NCBI RefSeq assembly: GCF_021295315.1
Contig: NZ_JAIMJA010000008.1
Span: forward strand, 1-64,000
DNA: 64,000 nucleotides
Reading direction: 5' to 3'
Source: Motilimonas cestriensis
Lineage (GTDB): Bacteria > Pseudomonadota > Gammaproteobacteria > Enterobacterales > CBDFNC01
Shown here: positions 17,534-27,276 of the stretch, in pieces
Numbering within the stretch: the first letter of the stretch is position 1
How the letters are laid out: each line of letters begins with the position of its first letter
Position numbers and translations under genes: made by a program
Notes under the pieces: generated by a model
Told to the model about the DNA's origin: nothing
What the model saw: only the letters and a program-made list of their open reading frames with translations
The model's database searches: none

Positions 17534-20500
17534 TTAGCCAGCGTCTTTCACCTTTATGCTAGCGGAAGAGGTAAAGCCTCTTGATTCAAGTGAAATGGTA
17601 ACCGTGCCTTCTTTGGCGTTGTTTGGATCTTTTTCTGGAGTCATTACAATAGGAACCATAAAAGGAGACACACCATAAATAGATGGCACTGTATCTGGGG
17701 TTTGGACTTCGGTTATGCCAGATAGTAAGCCATTGTCCGCTTCTAAGCTCACGGTCAAACCAGAAACTGGTGGGTTGTTGTAGATATCCGCTAACCAAAA
17801 ACGCACTTTGACCGAACGTTGGCCATTGCTACATTCTGCAGTTGGTGGAACGGTAACCGCCACAGGCTTACAAAGATCAATTTCATCGGTATCGACCCAG
17901 TCTGGCGCGGCTAAATCCTCATCCCATTTTTGTACCCGGATATAGTAAACGTTATCCGAGAAGATAACCGTACTTGATTGGCTTACTTCGACAAAATTGC
18001 GGCTACAAATATTAGCAGCTTCGTTAGCTTCGCTACACAGTGTTCCGTTATACAAGTTATTACCTACAGAAGGGCGATCACCTATGTCTTGCTGGTCAAA
18101 CTCGTGCCAAGTTTCATTGTCATCTTCACCTGTTACTGGTGAAATGGTAGCGCTTTTATAGGTACTGACTTGTGCATTATAAGTGGCATCATCGACAACA
18201 TTGTCTGGATTATGAGCGCGTTTGGGCACTTCAATTTGTTGAAATAATCCATCTTCGTTGTAGTCATAGACGACTTCATGTAAATCGTGGAATGTTTCGC
18301 CATCATCGAATTGACCGTTAGATGGCTTATTATCAAAGAACGTTTCTTCACCGACTGCGAAAGCGGTTACCGTTATGCGACCACCATACGGTTGACCCAT
18401 CCCTCCTGGGTTAATACAAGGTGCAAAAGTGTAATAAGGTGAAGACGCACAAGCTGCGCCTGAGTTGAGACGGTTACCCATTGGGCGCGGATTTTGTGTT
18501 GTTAATGTCACACTACAGGTACTATCTGTTGTGGTACAAGAGCCTTGGCCGCCATTATTGATACGTCCGCCTTCGGTGACAAAAGAAACTGCCGTGCCAT
18601 CAGGAACGCCGTTATTGAAGTGATCGCCTAAACGCACTGTTACTTCGCTGGTGTTACCGTCAAAGGATAGGCCGTCCAAAATTAGCTTGGAAAAAGCTAG
18701 CGAGAAGCTGGCTTGATCCGGTAAACCGGTACTTACAGTTAATTGGTCAGATACGCTAGAAATGGTTTTAATTACATTACCTGAACCATCTTTAATGTCG
18801 TAGTTAGCTTTGACCCGTACAACACCATTGACAGTGCCACTTTCAACCACAGTGGTAGCAATACCTTCATTATTGGTTTTTGCGGTCGCTGGGCTAAATA
18901 TGGTACCCGATGGTGCGGTTTCTAAGCTAAACATCACATCTTGTTGGCGTGCGGGGTTGCCATTCGCATCAACGAGTTTAAACCTCACCTCAGAGGTTTC
19001 TTGGCGACCTGCGCCACCAGTACCTTTTAATGCAATAAATTCAGGGCTAGCACTTTCAAAACGGATACTTTGTGCTTGTGTTGCCGCAATATCAATATTG
19101 ATATCTTGGATTAAATTATTTGCCGGCGCTTCTGCAGTAATAACATCTTGATTAACACAAGCTGTTGGTTTGTAAGTTGCGGTAGCAATACCATTGACAG
19201 TAAATGCACTTGCATCAATATCTGCTTCATTGCTGCTGGCACAGCGAGAACTAAAGTTGATTTGTACCGGAGTGGTAAATAAAGCCCCGCCTTCTTCCCT
19301 TACTTCAGCTGTGATTAAAACGGTGGCATTTTGCTGCGCTTCTTCACCTGCCGCTAAGCTAGATTTAAGGGTCAGCTCAATATTACTTACACCAACGTTG
19401 AAGCCTTTCTTCGCAGATGCTGCAGATTCTAATGCTTGAGTTGTAATGGTGACTATGCCTGCGCCGTCTTTGTCGCCAGCATAAAGATCCAGTAACGCAA
19501 TACCATTACCATCGGTTAATGCTGTTTTACTTTGTTCAGGCTTAATAATGCCTAAAGTAGCGGTTCCTGCGATGACTTGTGAGGCCAAAGGAACGTTACC
19601 TTGTTTTAAACTTACATACAGAACAACAGGGTTACCCGTACTGACATCTGTTGTTTCGCTACATTGGCTGGCGTCACGAGTTGTTCTATCCCAGTTTGCT
19701 AGGCAATCTAATATTTTTAAGTCAACACTGACGTTTTGTTCGCTGGTGATACCATCGATGGCAATTGCGTAGTCGATACTGCTCGCTGTGATCTCGCCGT
19801 TAACATCAATTGAAACGGTTGCACGTCCAGCACCATCGGAATTACCTGCATTTAAGTCTAAGATGCCGACGCCATTAGCATTGGTTAAGGCAGTTAATGC
19901 TGGTGCTATTTCACCTAAGGTGGTGGCAGCAGAAAATAGTCGATTTGCTACCGGTGAATTACCTTGACTGGCTGTCACATGAAGAATACCAGGAGCCGAA
20001 GATTTAACCTCTGTGACTTCTGTACAAAGGTTGGCATCACGGGCAATGCGATCCCAGTCATTAGGGCAGTTTAGTAGCTTAAGGTCTAGTGTTACGGGCG
20101 CATCAGTGGCAATATCACCTACACTAATTTGGAATCCTTGACTGACCTGACTTGATACACTCTCATTAGAAATCGTTGAAATGGTAACGGTGCCGGCTCC
20201 AGAAACACTGCCAGCTTGTAAGTTTAGGATAGCCACACCACTCGCATCGGTTAGTGCTGTTTTGGCATCGGGTTTTAACTCACCTAGGGTCGCGTTACCG
20301 GATACCACATGATTGGCGACGTTGGCTCCAGTTGAGTCTGTTACCTTAACATAAAGAACCGCAGGCTTAGCAGTGGTGACGCTGGTTGTCGCTTTACACT
20401 CACTAGGATCTCGTTTAGTCGTATCCCATCCACCTGCAACATCATTACAGTCGAAGATGTCTAGGGATAAAGTGTAAGGCTTGGGCTCTGGCGTTGGTGT

Positions 20501-20635
20501 AATGGAGGGAGCTGCAGTCGGTGTTGTCGTACCACCATCACTACCGCCACCACTTAGATCGGTGCTGCCACCGCCGCCACAGGCACTTAAAAGTATTGCA
20601 GATGTTAAAATAGCTAATTTACGCCAACACATCAT
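17534..20635 (-). CDS. Large Ig-like (Big-1/invasin-type) surface lipoprotein
   Basis: A predicted lipoprotein of about 1033 residues. The signal ends in lipobox LLSAC (Cys19) and is followed by a Gly/Ser/Thr/Pro linker. Three tandem repeats of about 120 residues start near 54, 181 and 302. Each opens with a Cys-bearing segment (FDCNDVAGGWDTTKRDPSEC, LNCPNDWDRIARDANLC, LDCLANWDRTTRDASQC) and continues as an Ig-like fold (TLGELKP, ALTDASGVAILNLQAG). Bacterial Ig-like segments follow (NGIATATYKPT, NNEGIATTVVESG). A late region has Asp/Gly-rich segments including an EF-hand-like loop (DYNEDGLFQQIE). I start at ATG 20635, just after AGGGAG. It probably sits on the cell surface. The function is unknown. 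Confidence 0.85.
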   Translation of the reverse strand: MMCWRKLAILTSAILLSACGGGGSTDLSGGGSDGGTTTPTAAPSITPTPEPKPYTLSLDIFDCNDVAGGWDTTKRDPSECKATTSVTTAKPAVLYVKVTDSTGANVANHVVSGNATLGELKPDAKTALTDASGVAILNLQAGSVSGAGTVTISTISNESVSSQVSQGFQISVGDIATDAPVTLDLKLLNCPNDWDRIARDANLCTEVTEVKSSAPGILHVTASQGNSPVANRLFSAATTLGEIAPALTALTNANGVGILDLNAGNSDGAGRATVSIDVNGEITASSIDYAIAIDGITSEQNVSVDLKILDCLANWDRTTRDASQCSETTDVSTGNPVVLYVSLKQGNVPLASQVIAGTATLGIIKPEQSKTALTDGNGIALLDLYAGDKDGAGIVTITTQALESAASAKKGFNVGVSNIELTLKSSLAAGEEAQQNATVLITAEVREEGGALFTTPVQINFSSRCASSNEADIDASAFTVNGIATATYKPTACVNQDVITAEAPANNLIQDINIDIAATQAQSIRFESASPEFIALKGTGGAGRQETSEVRFKLVDANGNPARQQDVMFSLETAPSGTIFSPATAKTNNEGIATTVVESGTVNGVVRVKANYDIKDGSGNVIKTISSVSDQLTVSTGLPDQASFSLAFSKLILDGLSFDGNTSEVTVRLGDHFNNGVPDGTAVSFVTEGGRINNGGQGSCTTTDSTCSVTLTTQNPRPMGNRLNSGAACASSPYYTFAPCINPGGMGQPYGGRITVTAFAVGEETFFDNKPSNGQFDDGETFHDLHEVVYDYNEDGLFQQIEVPKRAHNPDNVVDDATYNAQVSTYKSATISPVTGEDDNETWHEFDQQDIGDRPSVGNNLYNGTLCSEANEAANICSRNFVEVSQSSTVIFSDNVYYIRVQKWDEDLAAPDWVDTDEIDLCKPVAVTVPPTAECSNGQRSVKVRFWLADIYNNPPVSGLTVSLEADNGLLSGITEVQTPDTVPSIYGVSPFMVPIVMTPEKDPNNAKEGTVTISLESRGFTSSASIKVKDAG

Positions 20636-20826
20636 CTTCTCCCTCAATGTGTTAAAACGTGATGGTCACGTTTTTATAAAAAAATAATATGGCAGCATGT
20701 TACCCATTAAATAAATATTTATAAAGAGATTCGGGTATGTGTACACTGATGAATTGGCAATTTATGCGAGGTCGGTGGGTTTTTTAACGATAAACTCGTC
20801 AATGTCTGGCGCTTGGAGTGGTTGAA

Positions 20827-21723
20827 ATGAATATTAGAGATTTAGAGTATCTGGTTGCATTGGAGGAGTTGAAGCATTTTCGTAAAGCGGCAGAGAAGTG
20901 TTTTGTTAGTCAGCCAACGCTGAGCGGGCAAATTCGCAAGCTCGAAGATAAGTTGGGCGTGCTACTAATGGAGCGTTCGTCGCGCAAGGTGTTATTCACT
21001 CAGGCGGGGTTAGATATTGCAGCTAAAGCTCGCAAAGTGTTGCTCGAAGTTAAACAAATTAAGGAAGCGGCACGCTCTTATAGTGAGCCAATGAATGGGC
21101 CGCTTCATGTTGGTTTGATTCCCACGGTGGCGCCCTATTTGTTACCGGCAATTGTGCCGCCTATGCGGCAAGCATTCCCTGATTTAGATGTCTATTTATA
21201 CGAAAACCAAACCCATGTGTTGTTGCGCCAACTCGAAGAGGGTGAGCTTGATTGCCTTATTCTAGCCTTGCTACCTGATATGGAGGCTTATGGCCATATT
21301 AGTTTGTATCAAGAGTCATTGGAGCTGGTTGTGCCAGCCGGGCATAAATGGCAGGACGCTGAGCAGGTTGATATCGCTGAGTTAAAAGGTGAGCGGGTGC
21401 TGATGCTTGAAGATGGCCACTGTTTGCGCGATCAAGCGATGGGCTTTTGTTTTGCTGCTGGAGCGGATGAAGATTCAACGTTTAAAGCCACGAGTTTGGA
21501 AACGTTAAGACATATGGTGAGTTCTGGTATCGGGATTACGTTATTGCCACGTTTGGCAGTGCCTAAAGGTCGCACCAAAGATGGCTTATTTTATATCCCT
21601 TTCATTGAGCCGAAGCCGTCTCGAGAAATCGTATTGTTGTATCGCAAGAACAGTGTGAGAAGACCTTGCTTCAATGAATTAGCTAAGCTGATTAAACAAA
21701 AAATAAATAAAAAAGCGCAGTAG
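20827..21723 (+). CDS. oxyR: OxyR, hydrogen-peroxide-sensing LysR regulator
   Basis: A LysR-family activator of peroxide-defence genes. The N-terminal winged helix (FRKAAEKCFVSQPTLSGQIRKLE) is followed by the redox domain. Started at ATG 20827 (GGAG eight bases upstream), the peroxide-sensing cysteines fall at C199 and C208 (LEDGHCLRDQAMGFCF), exactly the E. coli numbering, which supports this start over GTG 20818. Oxidation to the C199-C208 disulfide would switch it on. The last codons overlap a terminator for the convergent mrcA. No obvious target gene lies next to it. Confidence 0.97.
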   Translation: MNIRDLEYLVALEELKHFRKAAEKCFVSQPTLSGQIRKLEDKLGVLLMERSSRKVLFTQAGLDIAAKARKVLLEVKQIKEAARSYSEPMNGPLHVGLIPTVAPYLLPAIVPPMRQAFPDLDVYLYENQTHVLLRQLEEGELDCLILALLPDMEAYGHISLYQESLELVVPAGHKWQDAEQVDIAELKGERVLMLEDGHCLRDQAMGFCFAAGADEDSTFKATSLETLRHMVSSGIGITLLPRLAVPKGRTKDGLFYIPFIEPKPSREIVLLYRKNSVRRPCFNELAKLIKQKINKKAQ

Positions 21724-21732
21724 GACTGCGCT
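21700..21732 (-). terminator. mrcA terminator embedded in the 3' end of oxyR
   Basis: On the minus strand, AGCGCAG and CTGCGCT form a 7-bp stem with a 5-base loop, followed by a long T-rich run. The T-run is the complement of the A-rich final codons of oxyR (KQKINKKAQ), so the terminator of mrcA overlaps oxyR coding sequence. Confidence 0.75.
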
Positions 21733-21755
21733 CTCTAATCTTAAACTAAGTGATT

Positions 21756-24356
21756 TTAGAATAATTCGCTTTCTTCATCGGGGTTAGTGAAAATATCATT
21801 TTGATTTTCAGGTACGTAACGGGTTGGCTCGGTCCCTTTTTCGAAGTATTCACTACGAGTATTAGCGCCTTCAGAGCGGCTGAGCAAGCCTGTTTCTAAG
21901 TCAATAGTCTTTGTTACAATATCTTCCGGCACGCGTTTCTTTTGCTCTGGGTGGTCTTCTAAAAACGAAGCCATGTAACTGATCCAAGCTGGCATCGCTG
22001 TACGCCCACCAAACTCGCCACCAGTGACTTGTTGGTTGCCTAGGTTGGCATTGTAGGATGCATAGCCAAGCACGCGGCTATGATTGTCAAAGCCAACCCA
22101 AGCTGTTGCGACAGAGTAGGGGCTCATACCGGAAAACCATGCATCACGAGATTCGTTGGTGGTGCCTGTTTTACCGGCAATATCCCGTCTATTTAATGCC
22201 CTGCCTGCGCGCCAGCCTGTACCATTCCAGTGTTCTCCGTTTTGGGTCCCGCCCCAAATAGCACTGCTGAGAGCTTCACGGATCAAGAATGCGTTAGCAC
22301 CGCTGATCACGCGCGGGGCTATTTTCGATTCTGGGGCTTGGTAAGGTTTAGATGGATTAGCGACGGGGTCAATATTTTCTGAGCTGTCGGTATTTCCCTC
22401 AATTTCATTGAGCGTCAGAATTTGTTCGTCAAAAGCGGCTAGGGCTTGGTCTTCACTCAATCCTTCTGTGAAACCATCTGCTACTGCGATATCTGGGCCG
22501 CAAGAAGTGCAGGCCAAATCGGGCGCGGCTTGATAAATCAAATTGCCATAAGCGTCTTCAATGCGAGCAATTACATAAGGTGAAATTTTAAAGCCACCAT
22601 TTGCAATAATGGCGTAAGCTGTTGCTACCTCAAGTGGCGTTAATTCCGCAGCACCTAATGCTAAGGTTTCGTATGGCGGTAAATCTTCTTTATGAAAGCC
22701 AAACTTGCTGAGGTGTTCTATCACTGGTCCAATGCCAACACTGCGGATCAAGCGAACTGAAACGACGTTCTTTGATTTAGCTAGCGCAACACGGATGCGG
22801 ATTGGGCCATCGTAAACGGCTGGTGAGTTTTTCGGTCGCCAAGCTTTACCCAAACTCGCATCCCAATGATTGATTGGCGAGTCGTTAACCAGCGTTGCCA
22901 GGGTATAATTATTCTCTAAGGCGGCAGAATAGAGGAAGGGTTTGATATTAGAGCCAACTTGGCGTTTGGCCATGGTGGCGCGGTTAAATTTACTTTGCTT
23001 AAAATCGAAACCACCCACTAGTGCCTGAATGGCCCCGTCTTGTGGATTTAATGCAACTAGGGCGCCTGATGTGTCAGGTAGCTGCGATAATATCAACTCA
23101 TCTTCTTCGGCTCTTACCCAAATCATGTCTCCAGCATTTACAATGTCGCTGGCGCGCTTGGGTGGCGGACCTTGGCGTTTGTCATTGACAAAGCGGCGCG
23201 CCCATTTCAAGCCGTCCCAATTAATGGTACCGGCTTTACCGCCTTGCACTAGCACTTCTATTTCTTTTTCGTTTACCTGAGTTACGACCGCTGGACTCAG
23301 TACATTATAAAAAGGTTGTTCAGCTAAGTGGTCAAAGATCTTTTGCATGGGCCAAGCGGCTTCGCCTTTACTCTGATCCCATAGTTTCTCAATAGGCCCT
23401 CTGAAGCCATGGCGAAGATCATAACTAATTAAGTTATCAACCAAGGCTTTGTTGGCGGCTAATTGAGATTTTTCTGTAATCGTCGTATAGACATTCAAGC
23501 CTTGATTGTAGGCTTGATCTTCGCCGAACATTTCTACCAGTTCTTGACGCGCCATTTCGGCCACAAATGCGGCATTAAGTTCGATCTCTGCACCATGGTA
23601 GGAGGCGGTAATCGCCTCAGCATTGGCCTCATCATACTCTGCTCGGGTAATGTAGCCCTCGTCTAGCATGCGCATTAAAACCACGGCACGTCGTGAGCGT
23701 GCATTTTCTGGTGAATAAATAGGATTTAGCTTAGATGGCGCCTTAGGCAAACCGGCAATTACCGCCGTTTGCGCTAATGTCAGCTCATCTACTGACTTGC
23801 CGTAATACACTTGTGCGGCCGCCCCAACGCCATAAGAGCGGTAGCCTAAAGATATTTTATTTAAATACAGCGCTAATATTTCTTCTTTTGTGAGTAGTTG
23901 TTCGATGTGCAGGGCAATGAAAACTTCTTTTATTTTGCGTATTAATGTTTTTTCTCGGGTTAAGAAATAATTTCGTGCTACCTGTTGGGTAATGGTACTT
24001 GCGCCTTGTTTTGCATGTCCGCTGGCGATATATACCGTTGCCGCTCGAACAATACCAATAGGGTCAATCCCCGGATGCTGATAAAAGCGGCTATCTTCGG
24101 TCGCGAGAAAGGCGTTGATCATTTGCAGAGGAATATCCTCAATAGCGAGTGGGATACGGCGCTTTTCACCAAACTGTGAAATGAGTAAACCGTCGGCACT
24201 GTATACCTTCATGGGGGTTTGCAGCTGAACCTCGGTAATGGTTTTTACGTCAGGAAGCTCTGGCTTGATGTAATAGTACATCCCGACAATTGCAGCGACG
24301 CCAGCAAACCCTAAAAATAGTGCGATAAGGAGAAATCGCTTAAACCATTTCCACAT
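21756..24356 (-). CDS. mrcA: Penicillin-binding protein 1A
   Basis: A class A bifunctional PBP of 866 residues, anchored by one N-terminal transmembrane helix (about 8-30), with the rest in the periplasm. The glycosyltransferase domain has the catalytic Glu in ATEDSRFYQHPGID (E87) and GASTITQQVARN. An OB-like insert follows. The transpeptidase domain has the Ser-x-x-Lys box (SNIK), SKN (SxN) and KTGTT motifs. It polymerises and cross-links peptidoglycan. mrcA divergent from pilMNOPQ is the standard arrangement in this group. Confidence 0.97.
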   Translation of the reverse strand: MWKWFKRFLLIALFLGFAGVAAIVGMYYYIKPELPDVKTITEVQLQTPMKVYSADGLLISQFGEKRRIPLAIEDIPLQMINAFLATEDSRFYQHPGIDPIGIVRAATVYIASGHAKQGASTITQQVARNYFLTREKTLIRKIKEVFIALHIEQLLTKEEILALYLNKISLGYRSYGVGAAAQVYYGKSVDELTLAQTAVIAGLPKAPSKLNPIYSPENARSRRAVVLMRMLDEGYITRAEYDEANAEAITASYHGAEIELNAAFVAEMARQELVEMFGEDQAYNQGLNVYTTITEKSQLAANKALVDNLISYDLRHGFRGPIEKLWDQSKGEAAWPMQKIFDHLAEQPFYNVLSPAVVTQVNEKEIEVLVQGGKAGTINWDGLKWARRFVNDKRQGPPPKRASDIVNAGDMIWVRAEEDELILSQLPDTSGALVALNPQDGAIQALVGGFDFKQSKFNRATMAKRQVGSNIKPFLYSAALENNYTLATLVNDSPINHWDASLGKAWRPKNSPAVYDGPIRIRVALAKSKNVVSVRLIRSVGIGPVIEHLSKFGFHKEDLPPYETLALGAAELTPLEVATAYAIIANGGFKISPYVIARIEDAYGNLIYQAAPDLACTSCGPDIAVADGFTEGLSEDQALAAFDEQILTLNEIEGNTDSSENIDPVANPSKPYQAPESKIAPRVISGANAFLIREALSSAIWGGTQNGEHWNGTGWRAGRALNRRDIAGKTGTTNESRDAWFSGMSPYSVATAWVGFDNHSRVLGYASYNANLGNQQVTGGEFGGRTAMPAWISYMASFLEDHPEQKKRVPEDIVTKTIDLETGLLSRSEGANTRSEYFEKGTEPTRYVPENQNDIFTNPDEESELF

Positions 24357-24532
24357 GAAAATTCCTACCTAGTTAACAAAAAACACAAAAGAGTGGCTAG
24401 TATATCCTGTATATCTTGCAGTTAAACAGTGATTTGTGATTTAAAGCATTGGAACAATGTTATATTTGCGCTTATTATAACGGCGAAAATACGCTACTTT
24501 TCACTTAGTTATCAAGTCAGAACTGGGACGTT

Positions 24533-25603
24533 ATGTTATCAGGATTAAGGAAAAAGCAAACCTACGCAATGATCGGAATCGATTTAGGGTCGCATTCCGT
24601 GAAGGCTGTTGCGCTGTCAAAATCAGGCAAAAGCTATAAAGTTGAAGGTGTTGCGGAAATGAATGTGCCTAAGGGCGCGATGTCTGATCGTCAACTTATC
24701 GAGGTTGATAAAGTGGCGCAGGTAATCAAACAGGTCAAACGTAATTTTCCAGCCAAATATAAATATGCAGCTTCAGCCGTATCTGGAGCGGACGTTTATA
24801 CTCGTGTAGTACAAATGGATGCTGATTTAAACGAGATGGAACTGGAAGGGCAAATTGAACTTGAAGCTGAACACCTTATTCCGTTTCCGATTGATGAAAT
24901 CAGCATTGATTTTGAAGTGTTGAATAAGAACCTAGCCGATCCTTCTCGAAATGATGTGCTAATCAGTGCAGCACGTACCGACACCATTGTTACCAAGGCC
25001 TCTTGTTTAGAAGATGCTGGATTAGAGCCAAAAGTGATGGATCTTGAGTCTCACGCTTTAGGGCGCGCCTGCCAGTTGGTGTTAACAGAAGATGAGCAGG
25101 AGAAGGTCGTTGCTGCCATTGACATCGGTGCGTCGATGATGACGTTTGCCATGATGAACAAAGGTGAAACGGTTTATGCGCGGGTGCAAAATTATGGTGG
25201 TCACAATTATACTCAAGCCATCGCTAACTTTTACAGCATGAGCTTAGAGCAGGCCGAGAAAGATAAACTCGCTAATACCTTGCCTGCCGACTACGATTCA
25301 GATGTACTAGCACCGTTTGTAACCTCTGCAATTCAGCATATTCGTCGTAACGTTCAGCTTTTTTGTAGCTCAAGTGGATTCTCTAAAGTTGACAAACTAG
25401 TGCTGACGGGGGGCGGTAGTTTATTGCCTGAATTAGTGAGTCAAATAGAGTCGGAGTTAGAGATACCTTTGATTTTGGCAAATCCTTTCACAGAGTTTAG
25501 CTTTGCTAATTCAGCGGACGAAAAATTAATGGCCATGAATGGGCCAAAATACATGATGGCCTTAGGTCTTGCCTTAAGGAGCTTTACACCATGTCAAATA
25601 TAA
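24533..25603 (+). CDS. pilM: Type IV pilus assembly ATPase-like protein PilM
   Basis: A 356-residue actin-like cytoplasmic protein that binds the PilN N terminus and links the inner-membrane alignment complex to the pilus motor. Actin-fold phosphate motifs are visible: IGIDLGSHSVKAVALS near the N terminus, AAIDIGASMMTFA, and LTGGGSLLPEL. It is the first gene of pilMNOPQ, with GGGAC just before the ATG. Its end overlaps pilN by 13 bases, implying translational coupling. Confidence 0.96.
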   Translation: MLSGLRKKQTYAMIGIDLGSHSVKAVALSKSGKSYKVEGVAEMNVPKGAMSDRQLIEVDKVAQVIKQVKRNFPAKYKYAASAVSGADVYTRVVQMDADLNEMELEGQIELEAEHLIPFPIDEISIDFEVLNKNLADPSRNDVLISAARTDTIVTKASCLEDAGLEPKVMDLESHALGRACQLVLTEDEQEKVVAAIDIGASMMTFAMMNKGETVYARVQNYGGHNYTQAIANFYSMSLEQAEKDKLANTLPADYDSDVLAPFVTSAIQHIRRNVQLFCSSSGFSKVDKLVLTGGGSLLPELVSQIESELEIPLILANPFTEFSFANSADEKLMAMNGPKYMMALGLALRSFTPCQI

Positions 25604-26166
25604 ATTTATTGCCTTGGCGCGAAGAGCAGCGAAAACGCAAAGAAAAAGATTTCTACGGCTTGCTATTTTTGGTCTGTTTAGTCACTGGCGCCCTGATGTT
25701 TGGCGGTAAAATCTATTTGGACGGCGAAATCGAGACTCAAAACCAACGGAATGCTTTTCTAAATAATGAAATTTCAGTTCTTGATCGACAAATTGCAGAA
25801 ATTAAAAACATTAAAGAGAAGAAAGCGGAAGTTGAAAAGCGTATTAACTTGATTCAGCAGTTACAAGAAAGGCGTAACTGGCCGACAGATTTATTTAATT
25901 TACTTCCTGATATTACACCTAATGGTGTGTTTCTTGAAAGTCTGAGCTTTAATGACGTAAAAATTGCAGTTGATGGTAAAGGCGAATCTCAGTCTCGAAT
26001 TTCTCGTATGTTTAGAAATATCGAAGAATCGAGTCGTGTCGGCAATGAATCATTAGGTGGCATCTACGCTGCAGAGACGAAGCCCATTAAGCTGTTCAAA
26101 TTTGATATGGACTTTGAGGTATTGAGCAAAGTAGCCAAAGAGCCAGTAGCAGGAGGCGCTCAATAA
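25591..26166 (+). CDS. pilN: Type IV pilus inner-membrane protein PilN
   Basis: A 191-residue bitopic protein. The cytoplasmic N terminus (INLLPWREEQRKRKEKDF) is the conserved PilM-binding peptide. A transmembrane helix lies at about 24-44, followed by a periplasmic coiled coil (about 48-95) and a ferredoxin-like domain. It forms a heterodimer with PilO. It overlaps pilM at the start and pilO by one base at the end. Confidence 0.95.
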   Translation: MSNINLLPWREEQRKRKEKDFYGLLFLVCLVTGALMFGGKIYLDGEIETQNQRNAFLNNEISVLDRQIAEIKNIKEKKAEVEKRINLIQQLQERRNWPTDLFNLLPDITPNGVFLESLSFNDVKIAVDGKGESQSRISRMFRNIEESSRVGNESLGGIYAAETKPIKLFKFDMDFEVLSKVAKEPVAGGAQ

Positions 26167-26738
26167 TGAATGTCAATGAACTCGATTTCGAAAATATTGG
26201 CAGTTGGCCTGCATTATTTAAAGGTATTTTCTTAATTATTATTGCTGGGCTGATTGTTGGCGGCTTTTACTATTTTATGTTTAGCGACCAACTTCAATCA
26301 TTAGAGCAGGCGCAGAATAAAGAAGTTGAAATTAAGCGCCAGTTTGAAGCTAAAGCTGCCCTCGCTTCTAATCTGGACGCGTATCGTAAGCAGATGGTTG
26401 AGATTGAAGGTCTGCTAGCTGAACTGGTTAAAAAGCTACCGAGTAAAAGTGAGGTGTCTACCTTGCTTGATAACGTTAACTTTATTGGTAGTGATAATGG
26501 TCTCCAATTTAAACGCTTTAAACCTTCTGCTGAAATAGAGAAAGAGTTTTCGGTTGAGGTCCCTTACGGTATCGAAATGATTGGTACTTACGATCAAATC
26601 GGCCAGTTTTCGGCAGATATAGCTAAATTGCCGCGAATCATCATCTTGGACAACATTAATATAAAAAAAATTGATAATGAAACCCTTAATGTGGAGTTAA
26701 CAGCGAAAACCTATACTTACAAGGAGGCGAAAAAATGA
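26166..26738 (+). CDS. pilO: Type IV pilus inner-membrane protein PilO
   Basis: A 190-residue partner of PilN with one transmembrane helix at about 19-40, a coiled coil (about 45-90) and a periplasmic domain with the family segment KLPSKSEVSTLLDNVN. The start overlaps the pilN stop by one base (TAATG), and the end overlaps pilP by four bases (ATGA). Confidence 0.95.
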   Translation: MNVNELDFENIGSWPALFKGIFLIIIAGLIVGGFYYFMFSDQLQSLEQAQNKEVEIKRQFEAKAALASNLDAYRKQMVEIEGLLAELVKKLPSKSEVSTLLDNVNFIGSDNGLQFKRFKPSAEIEKEFSVEVPYGIEMIGTYDQIGQFSADIAKLPRIIILDNINIKKIDNETLNVELTAKTYTYKEAKK

Positions 26739-27256
26739 AGCGCATCTTGTTAGTCGTTATGGGTATGTCACTGTTAGGTTGCCAAGCTAATGATGAAGAT
26801 CTCAATTCCTATGTGGCAAATATTAAGTCAAAAAGTTATCCTATTAACGACAAAATACCTGAAATCAAGGAAATAGAAATAGAGCCCTATGTTGGCACTG
26901 TCAAACGTAAGCCTTTCTCTATTCCTAAACCAGAAACAGCATCGGGTAATCCGGGTGCGCCAAGTAGTTGTCCACAACCAAACCTGTCCAGACAGAAGCA
27001 GCCGCTAGAATATTTTTCTGCGGATAATTTATTTATGCGTGGCACGATAGAATTAGATAATGAGCTTTGGGCGCTGGTGCAGGTGAGTGGTGGTGAGCTA
27101 CACAGAGTGAAAGCGGGTTATTACATGGGTCAAAATCACGGTCGTATTCTATCAGTGAAAAAAGATCAAATTAACTTGTTAGAGTTGGTACCAGATGGTG
27201 AAGGTTGTTGGAGCGAACGTGCTACACAACTTACACTGGTTGGCGAAGAAGAATAA
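26735..27256 (+). CDS. pilP: Type IV pilus lipoprotein PilP
   Basis: A 173-residue lipoprotein. The signal ends in SLLGC (Cys16). A flexible region (about 20-85) that normally binds PilN/PilO is followed by a C-terminal beta-sandwich (LFMRGTIELDNELWALVQ, HRVKAGYYMGQNHGRI) that contacts PilQ. It bridges the inner-membrane complex and the secretin. Confidence 0.94.
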   Translation: MKRILLVVMGMSLLGCQANDEDLNSYVANIKSKSYPINDKIPEIKEIEIEPYVGTVKRKPFSIPKPETASGNPGAPSSCPQPNLSRQKQPLEYFSADNLFMRGTIELDNELWALVQVSGGELHRVKAGYYMGQNHGRILSVKKDQINLLELVPDGEGCWSERATQLTLVGEEE

Positions 27257-27276
27257 GAGAGAGCAGGGAAGTCTTA

